DNA of 64,000 nt from Flammeovirga kamogawensis (lineage in GTDB: Bacteria; Bacteroidota; Bacteroidia; Cytophagales; Flammeovirgaceae): assembly GCF_018736065.1 (NCBI RefSeq), contig NZ_CP076128.1:1736001-1800000 (forward strand), written 5' to 3'. Under the pieces are notes generated by a model. It was given only the letters and a program-made list of their open reading frames with translations, did not search any database and was not told the origin of the DNA. Position numbers and translations under genes: made by a program. The number at the start of each line of letters is the position of its first letter. The stretch's first letter is position 1. Of the stretch, positions 61,276-64,000 are shown one piece after another.

Positions 61276-62574
61276 ATGAGACAAAAATTACTAAGAGACG
61301 GTGCTAATGAACTTAGCTATGAAATCCGTGGTATTGTAAAAAAAGCTGATAAACTGAAAACGTTAGGTCAGAAAATTTATTGGGAGAACATCGGTGATCC
61401 GATCCAAAAAAATGCAGAGATGCCTAAATGGATGCGTGATATTATTGCCGGTCTTCTAAATGAAAATGGCTCTTTTGGCTATTGTCATTCTAAAGGCGTT
61501 CTAGAAACAAGAGAATTCCTTGCAGATAAAACGAATGCTTTAAATGGTACTCAGATTACTGCAGAAGATATTCTTTTCTTTAATGGATTAGGAGATGCAA
61601 TTTCTAAGTTGTATCAATTTTTATTACCAACATCTAGAATAATTGGCCCCTCTCCTGCTTATTCTACACACTCATCTGCAGAAGCCGCCCACGCCAACAC
61701 TACGCCATTAACATACAAACTCGATCCGGAAAACCATTGGTATCCAGATATGGACGATTTGTATCTTCAGATAAAATATAATCCAAACATTGTAGGCATC
61801 TTGATTATCAATCCTGATAACCCTACTGGTATGGTTTATCCTACAGAAATTTTAGAACGCTTTGTAGAAATAGCAAAAGAATTTAATCTGTTTTTAGTAT
61901 CGGATGAAATCTACTCTAATGTAACTTACAATGGTGCTAAAGCTCATATGTTGGCAGAATACATTGATGATGTTCCTGGAATTGCACTTAAAGGTATCTC
62001 TAAAGAGTTTCCTTGGCCGGGTTCAAGATGTGGGTGGATGGAATATTATAATAGAAAAAATGATATTCAATTTGATGCACTATGTCAGACGCTAGATAAT
62101 GCTAAAATGATTGAGGTATGTTCTACAAAGTTGCCACAAATGGCAATTCCAAGAATTATGTCTGATAAGCGTTACTTACCTTATAGAGAAGAAGCCAACA
62201 AAGCAATTGGCCGTAGAGCTGAAATAATTGCTAATTTATTAGGCGATTTACCTCAGCTTACGTTTAATAAAACATACGGTGCCTTTTACAATACTATCAT
62301 CTTTAAAAAAGGGGTATTAAAAGAAGGGCAAAAATTACAAATTAATAATCCTGAAGTTGCAGAAATGCTTTCTACATGGATAGAAGAAGATATGCCTCTT
62401 GATAAACGCTTTGTATATTATTTACTGGCATCAAAAGGAGTATGTGTAGTACCAATTTCATCATTCTGTTCTGAACTCCAAGGATTTAGAGTTACATTAC
62501 TAGAAGAAAATGAGGAATTGCTAGAAGAAACTTTTACACACATCCGAGAGGCTGTGCTCGAATATTGTAACTAA
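61276..62574 (+). CDS. Class I/II pyridoxal-phosphate-dependent aminotransferase (AlaA-like)
   Basis: The 432-residue PLP enzyme opens with LSYEIRGIVKKADKLKTLGQKIYWENIGDP, typical of AlaA/AlaT-like alanine aminotransferases. Landmarks: FGYCHSKGVLETREFLA, FFNGLGDAISKLYQ, INPDNPTGMVYP (about 178-189), LVSDEIYSNVTYNGAK, the PLP-lysine block GISKEFPWPGSRCGWMEY (lysine in SKEF), and RVTLLEENEELLE near the end. It probably converts pyruvate/glutamate to alanine/2-oxoglutarate, but specificity cannot be read from sequence. Monocistronic, with a good terminator. Confidence 0.9.
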   Translation: MRQKLLRDGANELSYEIRGIVKKADKLKTLGQKIYWENIGDPIQKNAEMPKWMRDIIAGLLNENGSFGYCHSKGVLETREFLADKTNALNGTQITAEDILFFNGLGDAISKLYQFLLPTSRIIGPSPAYSTHSSAEAAHANTTPLTYKLDPENHWYPDMDDLYLQIKYNPNIVGILIINPDNPTGMVYPTEILERFVEIAKEFNLFLVSDEIYSNVTYNGAKAHMLAEYIDDVPGIALKGISKEFPWPGSRCGWMEYYNRKNDIQFDALCQTLDNAKMIEVCSTKLPQMAIPRIMSDKRYLPYREEANKAIGRRAEIIANLLGDLPQLTFNKTYGAFYNTIIFKKGVLKEGQKLQINNPEVAEMLSTWIEEDMPLDKRFVYYLLASKGVCVVPISSFCSELQGFRVTLLEENEELLEETFTHIREAVLEYCN

Positions 62575-62604
62575 TAAAAGTTCTCGACTTTATTTAGATG
62601 ACTA

Positions 62605-62637
62605 TCCACTATCGAATTTTCGGTAGTGGATTTTTTT
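62605..62637 (+). terminator. Terminator of the aminotransferase gene
   Basis: TCCACTATCG pairs with CGGTAGTGGA (one G-U) around AATTTT and is followed by T7. Confidence 0.9.
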
Positions 62638-62850
62638 ATGAACAAATCATTAACCTGTTTAAGATTAACCTTTGTTTAATCAACAACAAAACTCACAGTG
62701 TATTTTTAAAAACTTTTGAGATGTATAATCAAAATTTACAGAATAAAAATACTAAATATTAAAAAATACACACATTAAATTCTAAAACACTCTTACTAAA
62801 AAAATATACAACTGTAATCGTTCATTCAAATTAAAGTAACATTCAACCTC

Positions 62851-62858
62851 TACTTTTG
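62851..62858 (+). promoter_or_regulatory. Putative promoter (-7 box) of the TonB-dependent receptor
   Basis: TACTTTTG followed by CAGCG fits the Bacteroidota -7 consensus, about 75 bp before the ATG at 62933. Confidence 0.55.
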
Positions 62859-62932
62859 CAGCGTAAAATAACAAACAAAAGCATTAATCTTATCTAAAGA
62901 TTAAAACCAATTTTTAAAACTTTCAACCAATT

Positions 62933-64000
62933 ATGAAATCAGTTTATTACCTAATTATTATGGTATTCTTGTGCGGAATACCCCTTACACATTACGCTCA
63001 AAATAATGGTAGTATTGAAGGGAAGGTAACAGACCCTTCTGGCGATGCATTACCTTATGCACAGGTTACCTTAGAGAACACAGCCTTTGGTGTAGTAACT
63101 GATGCTGACGGTTACTACTCTATTAAAAATGTTCCGTATGGAGAGTATATTATCTCGGCCTATTACTTAGGGTTTGATAAAGAGAATGTGTCAATTTCAT
63201 TACAGTCTCCCACCTTTAAATTGCAGATAAAAATGCAATCAGACATTACAGAATTGGATGGCGTAACCGTCTATGGTGAGTATACAAAAGGACAGGCTAA
63301 ATCTTTAAACGAACAAAAAAATGCCATTGGTATTAAAAATATTGTATCGTCAGAACAGTTTTCTACAATGCCCGATAGAAATGGTGCAGAAGCATTACAA
63401 AGAATACCTGGTATTTCTATTGTGAGAAACAGAGGAGAAGGCCAAAATATTCAGATTAGAGGTATGGCATCGGAGTACAATCAAGTACAAATGAATGGAA
63501 CGCCAATGCCCGGCGGAGAAGAAAGCAGAGGTGCCGCTTTAGATTTTATGTCAGCAGATATCATGGAATCTATAGAAATAAAGAAAACACTAACACCAGA
63601 TATGGATGGTGGTGCAATTGGTGGTGCTGTCAACTTTTCTTTAAAAGATGCTCCTTCAGAATTATCTATTAAAGGGGTAACAAGTGGCGGTAAAAACTTC
63701 CATGCAGATCCTTTTAACGATGGTTGGGGATTAGGCCAACAAAACCATAGTTTATACATAGGTAACCGCTTCTTTAATGATAAACTTGGCGTATTTGCTA
63801 CAGGTAGTTATTACCAAACAAATAGAGGTACCGTATTGGCAGAATATACATTAAATGATGACGATCAACTTACAAGAAAACGTTGGAATGATTACGATGT
63901 TAGAAGAGTACGTTACGGATATAATGTAGGGATGGACTATAAGTTTAATCAAAACCATACTATTAGAGCATCTTATAATTCTAACTATTTTAATGATGAC
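62933..64000 (+). CDS. TonB-dependent receptor with carboxypeptidase-like regulatory domain (partial, runs off window)
   Basis: The first 356 codons are present with no stop. Signal peptide is about 1-22 (GIPLTHYAQ), then a CarboxypepD_reg-like domain (about 27-100, EGKVTDPSGDALPYAQVTLEN) and a plug domain (about 115-240) with PDRNGAEALQRIPGISIVRNRGEGQNIQIRG-type motifs and the DMDGGAIGGAVNF segment. The start of the barrel follows. The sequence DRNGAEALQRIPG is typical of TonB receptors of the kind annotated TIGR01782-like rather than SusC (no YGSRGANGV block). No SusD is visible before the edge. Cargo unknown. Confidence 0.93.
   Translation, partial: MKSVYYLIIMVFLCGIPLTHYAQNNGSIEGKVTDPSGDALPYAQVTLENTAFGVVTDADGYYSIKNVPYGEYIISAYYLGFDKENVSISLQSPTFKLQIKMQSDITELDGVTVYGEYTKGQAKSLNEQKNAIGIKNIVSSEQFSTMPDRNGAEALQRIPGISIVRNRGEGQNIQIRGMASEYNQVQMNGTPMPGGEESRGAALDFMSADIMESIEIKKTLTPDMDGGAIGGAVNFSLKDAPSELSIKGVTSGGKNFHADPFNDGWGLGQQNHSLYIGNRFFNDKLGVFATGSYYQTNRGTVLAEYTLNDDDQLTRKRWNDYDVRRVRYGYNVGMDYKFNQNHTIRASYNSNYFNDD

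Larger units (their letters stand above)
62575..62932 (+). other. Intergenic region between aminotransferase and TonB receptor genes
   Basis: The 358-bp AT-rich gap holds the aminotransferase terminator (62605-62637) and a TACTTTTG box at 62851-62858, with a 5' leader of about 65 nt to the receptor ATG. Nothing else recognisable. Confidence 0.6.

Noticed and set aside
63481-63759. Minus-strand 92-codon frame within the TonB receptor
   Set aside because: Antisense shadow of the plug domain; no family features.

Overview
The window is an AT-rich stretch of chromosome from a member of the Bacteroidota. The signs are SusC/SusD proteins, type IX secretion (T9SS) C-terminal tails, many lipoproteins, genes with no obvious Shine-Dalgarno sequence, and several TAnnTTTG-type -7 promoter boxes. 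Gene content (laminarin-type polysaccharide utilisation locus, Na+-NQR, caspase-like and SpoIIE/TPR proteins) fits a marine Cytophagales bacterium. A Flammeovirga-like genus is my best guess from recognition, not proof. No rRNA, CRISPR array, intact insertion sequence or prophage was seen; one tRNA (Gly-GCC) was found. Both ends cut genes: an ammonium transporter on the left and a TonB-dependent receptor on the right.

Layout. 1-5.7 kb: amt, a Lys1/alanine-dehydrogenase-like oxidoreductase, TerD, a DAO-type FAD oxidoreductase, and a SirB-like membrane protein fused to cytochrome c. 5.9-11.7 kb: the conserved rimP-nusA pair, then infB on its own promoter, with a 32-residue Gly/Gln/Asn/Arg repeat in IF-2. 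11.9-25.7 kb: a beta-1,3-glucan (laminarin) utilisation locus on the minus strand, in the order regulator, susC, susD, PKD lipoprotein, GH3, GH16 lipoprotein, GH16 with T9SS tail. 25.8-34.5 kb: housekeeping genes (A-type Fe-S carrier, M3 peptidase, YqgE/AlgH, PcrA/UvrD), then an operon of a degenerate beta-lactamase-fold protein, YpdA-like reductase and SDR, then tRNA-Gly. 35-41.5 kb: a histidine kinase/response regulator pair, an exported MsrB-MsrA fusion, a glutamine amidotransferase and a TPR-SpoIIE phosphatase. 41.7-52.1 kb: hemolysin III family protein, stand-alone nqrF, an ABC-2 exporter, a small unknown protein, YtfJ-like protein, RluD-type synthase, TPR protein, prephenate dehydrogenase and an Ate1/Bpt-like transferase. 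52.2-64 kb: M13 peptidase, an LRR/InlB-repeat T9SS cargo, recX-ppk1, a secreted caspase-like protease, a class I aminotransferase and the partial receptor.

How the genes work together. In the glucan locus the T9SS GH16 (released or surface-held) and the lipoprotein GH16 would cut beta-1,3-glucan outside or at the cell surface. The PKD lipoprotein and SusD would capture the oligosaccharides, SusC would import them, and GH3 would reduce them to glucose.

The most unusual item is the regulator-like gene at 23769-25655. It joins a 7TM-DISM sensory membrane module and a long coiled coil to a zinc ribbon plus helical segment resembling the N-terminus of IS1595-family transposases, without the catalytic DDE domain. 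It lies just upstream of susC, and the gap between them carries repeated TCACTnTAAA-like motifs. I read it as a possible membrane-tethered transcription factor built from a domesticated transposase DNA-binding module; this is inference.
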